Assembly: GCF_900105345.1 (NCBI RefSeq)
Contig: NZ_FNSN01000003.1
Span: 1,240,001-1,304,000 of the forward strand
Length of the DNA: 64,000 nt
DNA from: Arthrobacter woluwensis
GTDB taxonomy: Bacteria > Actinomycetota > Actinomycetes > Actinomycetales > Micrococcaceae
Reading direction: 5' to 3'
Below the pieces are notes generated by a model. It made no database searches and was not told the DNA's origin. It was given only the letters and a program-made list of their open reading frames with translations. Below, in pieces: positions 1 to 8,930 of the stretch (its first letter is position 1; each line of letters starts with the position of its first letter). The position numbers were made by a program, and so were the translations under genes.

Positions 1-1
1 G

Positions 2-1246
2 GCTCCGAGCCTCAAGGACGACGCCATGGTCGGCTCGATCCGGTACTACGACGCCCAGGTGGATGACGCCCGCCTGGTGGTGAACATCATCCGCACCGCC
101 GCAGGCTACGGCGCTCACGCCGTCAACCGCATGAAAGTGGTCGAATTCCTCCGCGAGGGCGAGCGCGTGGTGGGCGCGCGCCTGGAGAACATGGAGGACG
201 GCAGCACGTTCGACGTCGCCGCCAAGCAGGTCGTGAACGCCACCGGTGTGTGGACGGACGAGACGCAGGCCCTGGTCACCGACCGTGGTCAGCTCAAAGT
301 GCGCGCGTCCAAGGGCATCCACCTGGTGGTTCCCCGCGACCGCTTCCAGTCGACGGTCGGCCTGATCCTCCGGACCGAGAAGAGCGTCCTGTTCGTCATC
401 CCCTGGGGAAGGCACTGGATCATCGGCACCACGGACACCGACTGGAAGCTGGACAAGGCCCATCCGGCCGCCTCCAGCAAGGACATCGACTACGTCCTGG
501 AACACGTCAACAAGGTGCTCAAGCGCCCTCTGACCAGGGAGGACGTGGAGGGCGTGTACGCCGGGCTCCGTCCGCTGCTGGCCGGCGAAAACGACTCGAC
601 GGCGAAGCTCTCTCGGGAGCACGTCGTGGCCCACCCTGTGCCCGGCCTCGTGGTGGTGGCCGGCGGCAAACTGACCACGTACCGGGTCATGGCCAAGGAC
701 GCCGTGGACGAGGCGGTGCGCGGTCTCGACGACCGGGTCGCCCCGAGCTGCACCGAGGGCATCCCGCTGCTCGGAGCCGAGGGCTACAAGGCCGCCTGGA
801 ACCGCCGTCATCGCAGCGCCGATGAAGCCGGGATCCATGTGGCGCGGGTGGAGCACCTGCTGAATCGCTATGGTTCCGAGACGCAGGAACTTCTCGACCT
901 GATCCGGGAACGCCCGGAGTTGGCGGAACCGTTGCCGGGAGCGGATGATTATCTGGGCGCCGAAGTGGTCTTTGCGACTACCCATGAGGGCGCCCGTCAT
1001 GTGCATGATGTCCTCACCCGCAGGACCAGGATCTCGATCGAGTCCTGGGACCGTGGGGTCTCCGCGGTGCCGGTGGTGGCCCGCCTCATGGGGGAGGTGC
1101 TCGGCTGGAGCCCCGTCCAGGAGGAGAGCGAGGTCAAGCACTACCTGGCCCGTGTGGAGGCCGAACGCCTGTCGCAGGAGCAGCCGGACGACGAGTCCGC
1201 CGATGCGGCGCGGATCGGCGTGGATGACATCATCCCGCTCCGCTGA
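2..1246 (+). CDS. glpD: Glycerol-3-phosphate dehydrogenase, C-terminal part (5' end outside window)
   Basis: FAD-dependent glycerol-3-phosphate dehydrogenase, which oxidises glycerol 3-phosphate to dihydroxyacetone phosphate at the membrane and feeds the respiratory chain. The reading frame is open from the first bases of the window, so the ATG at 26 is probably internal and the N-terminal FAD Rossmann motif lies upstream. Visible family marks are the VVNATGVW stretch, the IIGTTDTDW motif, the LRPLL segment and the GGKLTTYRVMA motif near the end of the FAD domain, followed by the C-terminal helical domain. The gene ends at a strong hairpin. Family assignment is secure; only the length is unknown. 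Confidence 0.95.
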   Translation, partial: APSLKDDAMVGSIRYYDAQVDDARLVVNIIRTAAGYGAHAVNRMKVVEFLREGERVVGARLENMEDGSTFDVAAKQVVNATGVWTDETQALVTDRGQLKVRASKGIHLVVPRDRFQSTVGLILRTEKSVLFVIPWGRHWIIGTTDTDWKLDKAHPAASSKDIDYVLEHVNKVLKRPLTREDVEGVYAGLRPLLAGENDSTAKLSREHVVAHPVPGLVVVAGGKLTTYRVMAKDAVDEAVRGLDDRVAPSCTEGIPLLGAEGYKAAWNRRHRSADEAGIHVARVEHLLNRYGSETQELLDLIRERPELAEPLPGADDYLGAEVVFATTHEGARHVHDVLTRRTRISIESWDRGVSAVPVVARLMGEVLGWSPVQEESEVKHYLARVEAERLSQEQPDDESADAARIGVDDIIPLR

Positions 1247-1271
1247 GGACGACGCCTGGAGGCGCCGTCCG

Positions 1272-1303
1272 GTGGTGCTCCCGCAGCGATGCGGGAGCAC
1301 CAC
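1272..1303 (+). terminator. Hairpin terminator after glpD
   Basis: Perfect 13-bp inverted repeat (1272-1284 with 1291-1303) and a 6-nt loop, 26 bp after the glpD stop. There is no T-run, as is common for terminators in high-GC Actinobacteria. Confidence 0.7.
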
Positions 1304-1332
1304 GATCGAACGTTGACTGAAAGGACGCCCCC

Positions 1333-1821
1333 GTGGCTGAGGATCTGAACCGCTATGACGCTGAGCTCACCCTGCCCAGCATGGTGATCCTGGAGATGGA
1401 AGCCACGGATCGCGAGGACGCCGCTGCCCAGCTGGCGCAGCGTCTGTTCACCGCCGGCCGGGTGTCCAATCTGGAGCGGTTCCTGGAAAGCGTCAACTCC
1501 CGCGAGCATCAGATGGCGACCGGACTGCCGGGCGGCATCGGGCTCCCGCACGCCCGCAGCGAATACGTCACCCAGCCGTCGATCGCTGTCGGCGTCACCA
1601 AGTACGGGCACTCGCTCGACTTCGGCGCGGCCGACGGCCCTGCGAATCTCATCCTGCTGATCGCGACGCCGGCCCAGTCGTTCTCCGAGCACCTCGAGGT
1701 GCTCGCGACGCTGGCGCGCTCGCTGTCGAAGGAGAGTTACCGGGAGTCCCTGCGCCGGGCCCACGACCCGGAGGTCATCGCCGAGCTGATCAACACCTCG
1801 CTGGTGTTCTTCGATCACTGA
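1333..1821 (+). CDS. Stand-alone PTS EIIA domain protein (fructose/nitrogen type)
   Basis: A 162-residue single-domain PTS IIA protein of the fructose/mannitol/Ntr family. The phosphoacceptor histidine is His73 in the GIGLPHARSEY motif, which is phosphorylated by HPr in this family. The GTG start at 1333 is preceded by an AAAGGA ribosome binding site. No IIB, IIC, HPr or EI gene is adjacent, so it either serves a remote permease or acts as a regulatory phosphoprotein; the sequence does not decide. It lies 86 bp after glpD, separated by a hairpin, and converges on the ABC exporter operon, with a shared terminator between them. Confidence 0.88.
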   Translation: MAEDLNRYDAELTLPSMVILEMEATDREDAAAQLAQRLFTAGRVSNLERFLESVNSREHQMATGLPGGIGLPHARSEYVTQPSIAVGVTKYGHSLDFGAADGPANLILLIATPAQSFSEHLEVLATLARSLSKESYRESLRRAHDPEVIAELINTSLVFFDH

Positions 1822-1871
1822 CCCGGCACTGATCGGGCCACCGACCTCGAGGTCCCATCAGATTCCCCCTT

Positions 1872-1917
1872 TGAACGGACTTTCCCCGGCGCCGAAGCGC
1901 CGGGGAAAGTCCGTTCA
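1872..1917. terminator. Bidirectional hairpin terminator between convergent genes
   Basis: Perfect 21-bp inverted repeat with a CGAA tetraloop, placed between the PTS IIA stop (1821) and the stop of the minus-strand ABC gene (1931). It can terminate both convergent units. Confidence 0.9.
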
Positions 1918-1930
1918 GGCAGGGAATCCG

Positions 1931-3763
1931 TCACTCACTGCGCCACGACCTCCACAGGGCGGCATAGGACCCGTCGAGCGCCAGCAGCTCATCATGGCTG
2001 CCCAGCTCCGTGATCCGGCCGTCCTCCACGACGGCGACCCGGTCGGCGTCGTGGGCGGTGTGCAGACGGTGGGCGATCGCCACCACGGTGCGGCCGCTCA
2101 GCACGGCGCCGAGGGAGCGCTCCACACTGCGGGCCGCCTGCGGATCGATGAGGCTGGTCGCCTCGTCGAGCACCAGGGTGTGAGGATCGGCCAGGACCAG
2201 GCGGGCCAGGGCCAGTTCCTGAGCCTGCGACGGCGTCAGCGCGTGACCACCTGAGCCCAGCTCCGTCTCCAGGCCGTCCTTGAGAGCGGAGAACCACGGG
2301 CCGGCGCCCACATCGTCGAGGGCGGCGAGCAGCTCGCCGTCGCTCGCGTCCTCCTTGCCCAGGCGCAGATTGTCCGCCAGGGTGCCCACGAACACGTGGT
2401 GCTCCTGCGTCACGAGGGCCACCTCACGGCGGAGTTCCTCCACCGGCAGGTCCACCAGGGGCACACCGCCGACGGTGACCGCTCCGGACGTCGGCGGGTT
2501 GATGCCTGCGATCAGGCGGCCGAGCGTCGACTTGCCGGCGCCGGACGGGCCCACCATGGCGAGCCGCTCCCCGGGCACCAGTTCCAGATCCACCCCGTGC
2601 AGGACGTTCCGGCCGGCGCGGTAGGCGAAGGTCGCGCCGCGCAGGGAGATCCTGCTGCCGTCAGGGGTCTCGCCGCTCACCTCACGGTCCGCGGGAACCT
2701 CCTTGACGCCCACGATCCTCGCAAGCGAGGCGGCGCCGAACTGCAGTTCGTCGAGCCACATGATGAGCGTGTTCACCGGTTCCACGAGGGCCACGGCATA
2801 CAGCGCGACGGCGGCGACGGACCCCGCGGACACGGCGCCGACGGAGACCAGCCAGCCGCCCCAGAGCACCACGAGCACGGCCGGGAGCCACAGTGCCAGC
2901 TCGGTCACCGGGAACAGCATCGAGCGGAGCCAGAGCGTGTACTTCTCCGCTTCGAAGCCTTCACGGATCGCGGTGCGGGTGCGGTGGATCCGCTGCGGGC
3001 CGAGGCTGAGGGCGTCCACCGTGAGGGCGCCGTCCGCCGCCTCGGAGATGGTCCCGTCGATGGTGCCGTACGCGGCGTGTTCGCGCTGGTAGCCGGGCCC
3101 GGAGCGCTTGAGGTACCAGCGGGTGACCGGGATGATGAACGGCGCGCTGACCAGCAGCCCCAGGCCGAGCAGCGGGGACACCACGAACGCCGCGGCGAGC
3201 GTCAGCGTCACGGTGACCACGGCGACCAGGAGGCGGGGCACGCCGAAGCGCACCGCGTGGGAGAGCGCCTCGACGTCGTTGGTCGTGCGGGAGAGCAGAT
3301 CGCCCGTGCCGGCGCGTTCCACGGTGGAGAGCGGCAGCGACGTGACGTCACCCATGAACTCCTCGCGGAGGTCGGCGAAGACCTTCTCCCCGAGGACCAT
3401 CGAACGGTAGGACGCGAGGCGCTGGAGCAGTGCCTGTGCCACGACCGACCCCAGGAGTGCGACGCTCAGGGCCGTCACCGTGGACATGGTGGTCCCCGAG
3501 GTCACGGTGTCCACCAGCCGCCCGATGATGAACGGGCCCACGAGGCCCATGATCGCGGCGGCCGCGTAGAAGACCATGACGCCGACCAGGCCGCGCTGGT
3601 TGCGCCGGAGCAGCCGCCAGGCCTCCGCGCGGACCTGTGCGGAGGCCGCGATGGGCAGGCGGTTGCCAGGACGGGGGAGAGCGGCGGCCGCCTCGGGCAG
3701 GCTCTGACGCGCCTCGTTCTCCTCCAGCAGAGGTTCCTCGAAGGACTCCACCGTGTTACTCAC
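1931..3763 (-). CDS. ABC exporter half-transporter with canonical ATPase motifs and altered signature
   Basis: A 610-residue type IV ABC half-transporter: an N-terminal six-helix membrane domain (about residues 50-340) and a C-terminal nucleotide-binding domain. The NBD has an intact Walker A (GPSGAGKST), Q-loop (TQEHH), Walker B (LVLDEATS) and H-loop (AHRLHTA). The signature, normally LSGGQ, reads LTPSQ. Its upstream partner has the reverse pattern, so the two are expected to form a heterodimer with one catalytic site. The GTG start at 3763 overlaps the stop of the upstream gene by 8 bp, so the pair is translationally coupled. Multidrug or lipid export is typical of the family; the substrate cannot be read from sequence. 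Confidence 0.9.
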   Translation of the reverse strand: MSNTVESFEEPLLEENEARQSLPEAAAALPRPGNRLPIAASAQVRAEAWRLLRRNQRGLVGVMVFYAAAAIMGLVGPFIIGRLVDTVTSGTTMSTVTALSVALLGSVVAQALLQRLASYRSMVLGEKVFADLREEFMGDVTSLPLSTVERAGTGDLLSRTTNDVEALSHAVRFGVPRLLVAVVTVTLTLAAAFVVSPLLGLGLLVSAPFIIPVTRWYLKRSGPGYQREHAAYGTIDGTISEAADGALTVDALSLGPQRIHRTRTAIREGFEAEKYTLWLRSMLFPVTELALWLPAVLVVLWGGWLVSVGAVSAGSVAAVALYAVALVEPVNTLIMWLDELQFGAASLARIVGVKEVPADREVSGETPDGSRISLRGATFAYRAGRNVLHGVDLELVPGERLAMVGPSGAGKSTLGRLIAGINPPTSGAVTVGGVPLVDLPVEELRREVALVTQEHHVFVGTLADNLRLGKEDASDGELLAALDDVGAGPWFSALKDGLETELGSGGHALTPSQAQELALARLVLADPHTLVLDEATSLIDPQAARSVERSLGAVLSGRTVVAIAHRLHTAHDADRVAVVEDGRITELGSHDELLALDGSYAALWRSWRSE

Positions 3764-5477
3764 TGCGAATCACGACCATTCGGTACTCGGGACAGCGCTC
3801 CAGCAATTCGGCGTGGGTGCCGGTGAGTGGTGCGCCGGTTTCGGGAAGGTAGATGACGCGGTCCATCGCGTGCAGCAGCAGCGGGCTCGCGGTGGTCACG
3901 AGGGTCGCGGCGCCACCGTGACCGGTCAGCGCGCCGCGGGATTGCGAAAGCCCCTCCGCGATCCGCGCTTCGGTGTGAGCGTCCACCGCGCTGGTGGGCT
4001 CCACCAGGAGCAGGAAGTCGGCCTCGCTCAGGAGCGCCCGGGCGAGGGACAGCCGCTGGCGCTGGCCACCGGAGAAGCTGCGGCCCTTCTCGTCGACCTC
4101 ATGATCCAGCCCCTCTTCCAGTGCGTCCAGGATGTCCAGGCCCGCGGCGGACTCGAGCGCCTCCAGGATGCGCTCGTCGCTGTGGCGGCCCTGCGGGTCC
4201 AGGGCGCTGCGCAGGCTGCCGGTGAACAGCTGCGCCTCGGCCTGGCTGAACACGATCCTCCGGCGGATGTCGGCCAGCGGATACGCCTCGAGAGGGAGGT
4301 CTCCCCACAGGACGTTGCGGGACTCGGCGTCGTCGAAGCGCCCCAGCCGCTTGGCCACCGCGGCCGAGCGGCCCGGGTCCGAGCACACCAGCGCGGTGAG
4401 CCCGCGCGGCGGGACCGTCACGCCGCTCTCGCCGTCCTCCAGCGGGGACGACGACGGCGGTGCGGACGTGCCGTCGTCGCTCACGAGAGGCGGCGCCCCC
4501 AGGAGCTTGCTGACCTTGCGCGCGCCGACGATGCCGCGGATACCCACGTTGAGGGCCTCGGAGCCGGTCCGGATCGGAGCGACGAGGAACACCGAGAACC
4601 CGTACAGGGACATGAGCTGGCCCGGAGTGATCGTGCCGTCCAGGGCCAGTGCCGCACCGGTGAAGGTGAAGAACACGCTGAACGCGCCGCCGATGAGCAG
4701 CTGTGAGGCTTCCAGGGTCGCGACCGACTTCGCCACCTCGATACCCTGCTGGCGCGCGTGCTGGGAGCGTTCGCGGTATCGGTTGACGAAGATGCGCTCG
4801 CCGCCGATGCCGCGGAGCACCCGGAGGCCGGCGACCGTGTCCGCTCCCACGGAGGACATCTTGCCGGTCGCCTCCCGCTGGGCCTGCTGGCGCTTCTGGA
4901 AGGGCTTGACCACGAAGACCAGGAGGGCGCCGAGCACGGGCACGCCGATCAGGACCGCGAGGCCCAAAGGCAGGTGGATGCCGGCCACGAGCGCGGAGAC
5001 GACGAGGTACGAGACGATCGAGCCGGAGAGCCGGGCCGTCACGTCGAAGAGCTGCCCGATGCGCGGGGCGTCGTTGGACGCGACCGTCACGATTTCGCCG
5101 GTCGGCACGGCCCGTCCCACGGACTCCCCGCCACGCGCCACCTTCACTCCGATGAGCTCCTTGGTGGTCAGAGCCGCCTGGAGCCAGTTGCTCACGGCGA
5201 GACGGTGCCGGATGGTGGTGGTCGCCGCCTGGATGGCCGCCAGGCACAGGAAGATCGCCGTCCAGAACAGCAGCGCGCTGAAGTCCTGGGCGACCACGCC
5301 CAGATCCAGGGCCTTGCCGATCACAAAGGGGGCGAAAGCCTGTGACAGCATCCAGATGATGCCGAAGAAGAATCCGCCGATGAGCGTGGGCAGCTGCAGA
5401 CGTCCCAGCCAGAGCAGGAATCCGCGGGGGGAGAGACCGAAAGGCTCGTTGGAACGGGGGTATGGGTACTCTCGCAC
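3756..5477 (-). CDS. ABC exporter half-transporter with degenerate ATPase motifs and canonical signature
   Basis: A 573-residue half-transporter, first gene of the two-gene operon. The N-terminal six-helix membrane domain is intact. In the NBD the signature is canonical (FSGGQRQRLSLARAL), but Walker A has become CSDPGRSAAVAKRLG with no GKS/T, Walker B reads LLLVEPTS (Val for the Mg-coordinating Asp), and the H-loop histidine is absent (VTTASPL). Such a subunit can donate only its signature to the partner's ATP site. The GTG start at 5477 lies 6 nt from a TAGGCT -10 hexamer, which suggests a leaderless mRNA. It is divergent from the SURF1 gene. Confidence 0.9.
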   Translation of the reverse strand: MREYPYPRSNEPFGLSPRGFLLWLGRLQLPTLIGGFFFGIIWMLSQAFAPFVIGKALDLGVVAQDFSALLFWTAIFLCLAAIQAATTTIRHRLAVSNWLQAALTTKELIGVKVARGGESVGRAVPTGEIVTVASNDAPRIGQLFDVTARLSGSIVSYLVVSALVAGIHLPLGLAVLIGVPVLGALLVFVVKPFQKRQQAQREATGKMSSVGADTVAGLRVLRGIGGERIFVNRYRERSQHARQQGIEVAKSVATLEASQLLIGGAFSVFFTFTGAALALDGTITPGQLMSLYGFSVFLVAPIRTGSEALNVGIRGIVGARKVSKLLGAPPLVSDDGTSAPPSSSPLEDGESGVTVPPRGLTALVCSDPGRSAAVAKRLGRFDDAESRNVLWGDLPLEAYPLADIRRRIVFSQAEAQLFTGSLRSALDPQGRHSDERILEALESAAGLDILDALEEGLDHEVDEKGRSFSGGQRQRLSLARALLSEADFLLLVEPTSAVDAHTEARIAEGLSQSRGALTGHGGAATLVTTASPLLLHAMDRVIYLPETGAPLTGTHAELLERCPEYRMVVIRSE

Positions 5478-5483
5478 AGCGCC

Positions 5484-5489
5484 AGCCTA
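5484..5489 (-). promoter_or_regulatory. -10 hexamer for leaderless ABC exporter mRNA
   Basis: TAGGCT on the minus strand, six bases upstream of the GTG at 5477. No Shine-Dalgarno fits between them. Confidence 0.55.
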
Positions 5490-5507
5490 AATGAGGCCTG
5501 AGTCACA

Positions 5508-5543
5508 GGGAAGTTCATGTGAAAGATTTCTTTCGGGAAGTTC
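5508..5543. promoter_or_regulatory. AT-rich inverted and direct repeats between ABC exporter and SURF1 genes
   Basis: A perfect inverted repeat GAAAGA-TT-TCTTTC (5521-5534) is flanked by two copies of GGGAAGTTC (5508-5516 and 5535-5543) spaced 27 bp apart. This AT-rich patch in a GC-rich divergent intergenic region could be an operator. The regulator is unknown. Confidence 0.4.
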
Positions 5544-5684
5544 TGGAATAAAGCGTTTTTGCAGGTGGAAGGCCGTTCTGTTACAGGCGCCGGACCGGTC
5601 GCGAGGGCCTGCTCGGCCCGCGTGGGGGTCGCGCGGGCGGGGAGTGGCTTTTGGGGAATTCCGAGGTTCAGCAAGTACGGTGGA

Positions 5685-6533
5685 ATGGTGCTGAAAACTG
5701 CCCTTAAGCCGCGTTGGATCGCCGGATTGCTCTTCGCGCTGCTGGTGTCCACGGTCTTCGTGCTCCTCAGCCAATGGCAGTTCGGGCGCTCCACGGAGCA
5801 GGAGAAGACCCCGGACAGTGCGCTGGAGTCACCCCGGCCCTTGAGCGAAGTGCTCAAGCCGGGCAGTTTCTTCCCCTCCTCGGTCGCGGACCAGATGGTC
5901 ACGCTGACCGGGCACTATGACCCTTCGCGCCAGGTGCTGGTGAAGGACCGGCTGCTGGACGGCCGGAGCGGCTTCTGGGTGGTCACCGCGTTCGCCGTCG
6001 ACGGCGCCCCGCGCCTCGCCGGGGCGAAATCAACCCCCGCCACCTGGATCCCCGTGGCCCGTGGCTGGATCGCGTCGGAAGACCAGGCTCCCCGGGCGCC
6101 GCAAGGTCAGATCGCCCTCACGGGCCGGTTGGTCCCGTCCGAGGCTCCCACCGTCACGCAGGATCTCCCGCAGAGCAGCTACGCGAATCTGTCGGTGGCC
6201 GAACTCATCAACGTCTGGGACGTCTCGAGCTACCAGGGCTTCGTCGGCGCCAGCCAGGAGAAGAGCGCCGGGCAGGATGTCGGGGCCCGTGACGACTCGG
6301 ACCTCAAGCCCCTGCGACTGAAGGCGGCGCCTCCCGAGCAGGGCGTGAACTGGCTCAACATCTTCTATGCCGTGGAGTGGGTGGTCTTCGCAGGATTCGC
6401 CCTCTTCATCTGGTGGCGACTCGTGAAGGACGACTACCAGCGGCAGCTTGAAGCCGAAGAGGACGAGGCGCTGTTGGCCCGCCACGAGTCCGCTTCGCAG
6501 AACACCCCCGATGATCACAGGAGCAGCGAATGA
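5685..6533 (+). CDS. SURF1-family cytochrome oxidase biogenesis protein
   Basis: Membrane protein of the SURF1/Shy1 family, linked to assembly of heme-copper cytochrome c oxidase. There is an N-terminal transmembrane helix (about residues 10-30, ending in the family's QWQFGR segment), a large extracytoplasmic domain with the family motif for a returned reaction product (LVKDR...GFWVV), and a second helix near the C terminus (NIFYAVEWVVFAGFALF). The frame is open further upstream, but the 42 residues before 5685 are Arg/Ala/Gly-rich and unlike the family, so the ATG at 5685 (MVLKTALKPRW) is preferred. Its stop overlaps the next gene by 4 bp (ATGA). Confidence 0.88.
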   Translation: MVLKTALKPRWIAGLLFALLVSTVFVLLSQWQFGRSTEQEKTPDSALESPRPLSEVLKPGSFFPSSVADQMVTLTGHYDPSRQVLVKDRLLDGRSGFWVVTAFAVDGAPRLAGAKSTPATWIPVARGWIASEDQAPRAPQGQIALTGRLVPSEAPTVTQDLPQSSYANLSVAELINVWDVSSYQGFVGASQEKSAGQDVGARDDSDLKPLRLKAAPPEQGVNWLNIFYAVEWVVFAGFALFIWWRLVKDDYQRQLEAEEDEALLARHESASQNTPDDHRSSE

Positions 6534-7015
6534 TCGACCCCAAGCCCGCAGGCACCCCCGCCCCTCGTCCGCGGCGTTTCGGAGGGACGGAACAGCAGAT
6601 CCGTTCCGCGCTGAAGTTCTACAAGGTCCTGGCGTACGCCACGGGCTCGTTCCTGCTGCTGCTCTGCGTCGAGCTCATCCTGCGGTACGGTTTCGGCCAG
6701 TTCCTCTTCGCGGGCGGCACCAACGCCGTGACGGGGCAGCCGCACGGCTTCGGTCTGGCCAGCGCAGACCCGGCCGGTGTGGTGGGTGGCGCGAACCTCT
6801 CCATCATCGTGCTGATCGTGCACGGCTGGATGTACGTGCTGTACCTGATCTCCAACTTCCGCCTATGGAGCCTCATGCGCTGGCCGTTCGGCAAGCTCGT
6901 GGTCCTGGCCCTCGGCGGTGTGGTGCCGTTCCTCTCCTTCATCGTCGAGAAGAAGACCCACGCCGAGGTGGAGTCCGAACTCGCGGCGAACCCCCAGGGC
7001 GCCAGCCGCTACTGA
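6530..7015 (+). CDS. DUF3817 family integral membrane protein
   Basis: A 161-residue membrane protein. The segment from about residue 20 to 160 matches the DUF3817 pattern: a first helix at about 30-50 (TGSFLLLLCVELILRY), a second including VLIVHGWMYVLYLISNF, and a third (LVVLALGGVVPFLSFIVEKK) ending in the typical VEKK motif. In Actinobacteria this family often sits next to guaA, as here. It is translationally coupled to the SURF1 gene. Biochemical role unknown. Confidence 0.85.
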   Translation: MIDPKPAGTPAPRPRRFGGTEQQIRSALKFYKVLAYATGSFLLLLCVELILRYGFGQFLFAGGTNAVTGQPHGFGLASADPAGVVGGANLSIIVLIVHGWMYVLYLISNFRLWSLMRWPFGKLVVLALGGVVPFLSFIVEKKTHAEVESELAANPQGASRY

Positions 7016-7034
7016 GCGGTCCGTTTCACCTGGT

Positions 7035-7083
7035 CACGACGACGCCGGGCGGTCGCGATGAGCGGCCGCCCGGCGTCGTCGTG
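7035..7083 (+). terminator. Long-stem hairpin after DUF3817 gene
   Basis: Perfect 18-bp stem (7035-7052 with 7066-7083) and a 13-nt loop, about 20 bp after the stop and 110 bp before the guaA promoter. It separates the SURF1-DUF3817 unit from guaA. Confidence 0.75.
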
Positions 7084-7193
7084 CAGCAGGATCCGGCACA
7101 CGACGGCGGGTACTCGCCGCCGCTGTGACGGCCCCGGTTGTGAGCCGCGCTACTCGTAGGCCGTCCGGTGTGCGGGGGAGTGCCCCGGGACCG

Positions 7194-7199
7194 TATCCT
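7194..7199 (+). promoter_or_regulatory. -10 hexamer for leaderless guaA mRNA
   Basis: TATCCT, six bases before the GTG start at 7206. This places the transcription start on the start codon. Confidence 0.6.
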
Positions 7200-7205
7200 T
7201 GAGGG

Positions 7206-8792
7206 GTGACCAATTCCCCCGCAGCTCAGACTTCTCAGCGCCCCGTGCTGGTGGTTGACTACGGTGCACAGTACGCGCAGCTGATCGCCCGCCGCGTGCG
7301 TGAGGCGAATGTGTATTCGGAGATCGTTCCGCACACGCTCAGCACCGAACAACTTCTGGCCAAGAACCCCGCCGCCATCATCCTTTCGGGTGGTCCCTCC
7401 AGCGTTTACGCCGAAGGTGCCCCCAACGTCGGCGCGGACCTTTTCGAGGCCGGCGTCCCCGTCCTCGGCATCTGCTACGGCTTCCAGGCCATGGCCCGCG
7501 CCCTCGGCGGCGAGGTGGCCCAGACCGGTCTCCGCGAGTACGGCTCCACCGAGACCACCCTCGTCGGTGAGCCCCACTCGCTCCTGGAAGGCGTGACCGA
7601 CCACCGCTCGTGGATGAGCCACGGCGACTCGGTGCACCGCGCTCCGGAAGGCTTCGAGGTCCTCGCCACCACGGCGGGCGCCCCGGTGGCGGCCTTCGCC
7701 AACGAGGAGAAGTGCCTGTACGGCGTGCAGTGGCACCCCGAGGTCAAGCACTCCGAGAGCGGCCAGAAGATCCTCGAGAACTTCCTTTACAAGGGCGCGG
7801 GGCTGGAAGCCAACTGGACCACGGGCAACATCGTCGAGGACCAGGTCGAGCGCATCCGCGAGCAGGTGGGTGACGCCCGCGTGATCTGCGGTCTGTCCGG
7901 CGGTGTGGATTCCGCCGTGGCGGCGGCTCTGGTGCAGCGCGCCGTGGGCGACCAGCTGACCTGTGTGTTCGTGAACCACGGACTGCTGCGCGAAGGCGAG
8001 GCCGAGCAGGTGGAGCGCGACTTCGTCGCCGCCACCGGCGCCAACCTCTACGTCGCCAACGAGCAGGAGCGCTTCCTGAACGCCCTGGCCGGGGTCAGCG
8101 ATCCCGAGACCAAGCGCAAGATCATCGGCCGCGAATTCATCCGCGCGTTCGAAGAGGCTGAGCGGGCGATCATCGCCGCAGCGGCTGCCGACGGCGAGAG
8201 CATCAAGTTCCTGGTCCAGGGCACCCTGTACCCGGACGTCGTCGAGTCCGGCGGCGGCGAGGGCACGGCCAACATCAAGAGCCACCACAACGTGGGCGGC
8301 CTGCCGGAGGATCTCCAGTTCGAACTGGTGGAGCCCCTGCGCACGCTGTTCAAGGACGAGGTCCGCGCTGTCGGCGCCCAGCTGGGTCTTCCGGCCGAGA
8401 TCGTGGGACGCCAGCCGTTCCCCGGACCGGGTCTGGGTATCCGCATCGTCGGTGAGATCACCGCCGAGCGTCTGGATCTGCTCCGCAAGGCAGACGCGAT
8501 CGCCCGCGCCGAGCTGACCGCTGCAGGCCTGGACAACGAAGTGTGGCAGATGCCCGTCGTGCTGCTCGCCGATGTGCGCAGCGTGGGTGTCCAGGGCGAC
8601 GGCCGCAGCTACGGTCACCCGATCGTCCTGCGTCCCGTGTCCAGCGAGGACGCCATGACGGCCGACTGGTCGCGCCTGCCGTACGACCTGCTCGCCCGCA
8701 TCTCGAACCGCATCACCAACGAGGTGGACGGTGTGAACCGCGTGGTGCTGGACGTGACCAGCAAGCCGCCGGGAACCATCGAGTGGGAGTGA
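7206..8792 (+). CDS. guaA: GMP synthase (glutamine-hydrolysing)
   Basis: Converts XMP to GMP using glutamine and ATP, the last step of guanine nucleotide synthesis. 528 residues, the usual full length. The class-I glutamine amidotransferase domain spans about 12-200 with nucleophile Cys90 (GICYGFQ) and His177/Glu179 (QWHPE). The ATP-pyrophosphatase domain carries the PP-loop SGGVDS at 231-236. The C-terminal dimerisation domain ends in the conserved KPPGTIEWE. The GTG start is set by a -10 hexamer 6 nt upstream and by alignment with the family N terminus. Confidence 0.98.
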   Translation: MTNSPAAQTSQRPVLVVDYGAQYAQLIARRVREANVYSEIVPHTLSTEQLLAKNPAAIILSGGPSSVYAEGAPNVGADLFEAGVPVLGICYGFQAMARALGGEVAQTGLREYGSTETTLVGEPHSLLEGVTDHRSWMSHGDSVHRAPEGFEVLATTAGAPVAAFANEEKCLYGVQWHPEVKHSESGQKILENFLYKGAGLEANWTTGNIVEDQVERIREQVGDARVICGLSGGVDSAVAAALVQRAVGDQLTCVFVNHGLLREGEAEQVERDFVAATGANLYVANEQERFLNALAGVSDPETKRKIIGREFIRAFEEAERAIIAAAAADGESIKFLVQGTLYPDVVESGGGEGTANIKSHHNVGGLPEDLQFELVEPLRTLFKDEVRAVGAQLGLPAEIVGRQPFPGPGLGIRIVGEITAERLDLLRKADAIARAELTAAGLDNEVWQMPVVLLADVRSVGVQGDGRSYGHPIVLRPVSSEDAMTADWSRLPYDLLARISNRITNEVDGVNRVVLDVTSKPPGTIEWE

Positions 8793-8810
8793 TCCCACCT
8801 GCCTGGTGAA

Positions 8811-8850
8811 CCGTGACCGGTCCGCTCCTGCGGGCCGGTCACGGCTTTTT
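8811..8850 (+). terminator. Intrinsic terminator after guaA
   Basis: A 10-bp perfect stem (8811-8820 with 8835-8844), a G/C-rich loop and a CTTTTT tract at 8845-8850: a classical rho-independent terminator. Confidence 0.92.
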
Positions 8851-8917
8851 CCCCGGAATTCCGCTGGACTTTGGCAAGTCGTGGGCGTTGCAAGCCCCGG
8901 TGGCGCTCCGGGGCGGA

Positions 8918-8923
8918 TACCCT
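8918..8923 (+). promoter_or_regulatory. -10 hexamer before the helicase-like gene
   Basis: TACCCT, seven bases before the ATG at 8931, consistent with leaderless transcription. This supports 8931 over the earlier in-frame start at 8871. Confidence 0.5.
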
Positions 8924-8930
8924 CGAAGGT

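Noticed and set aside
1993-3826. Plus-strand open frames antisense to the ABC exporter genes
   Set aside because: Shadows of confident genes; no conserved motifs.
5559-5684. N-terminal extension of the SURF1 protein
   Set aside because: Residues are Arg/Ala/Gly-rich and do not resemble the family; the ATG at 5685 starts just before the first membrane helix.
7026-8798. Long open frame antisense to guaA
   Set aside because: Shadow of a certain gene; no ribosome binding site and no domain pattern.
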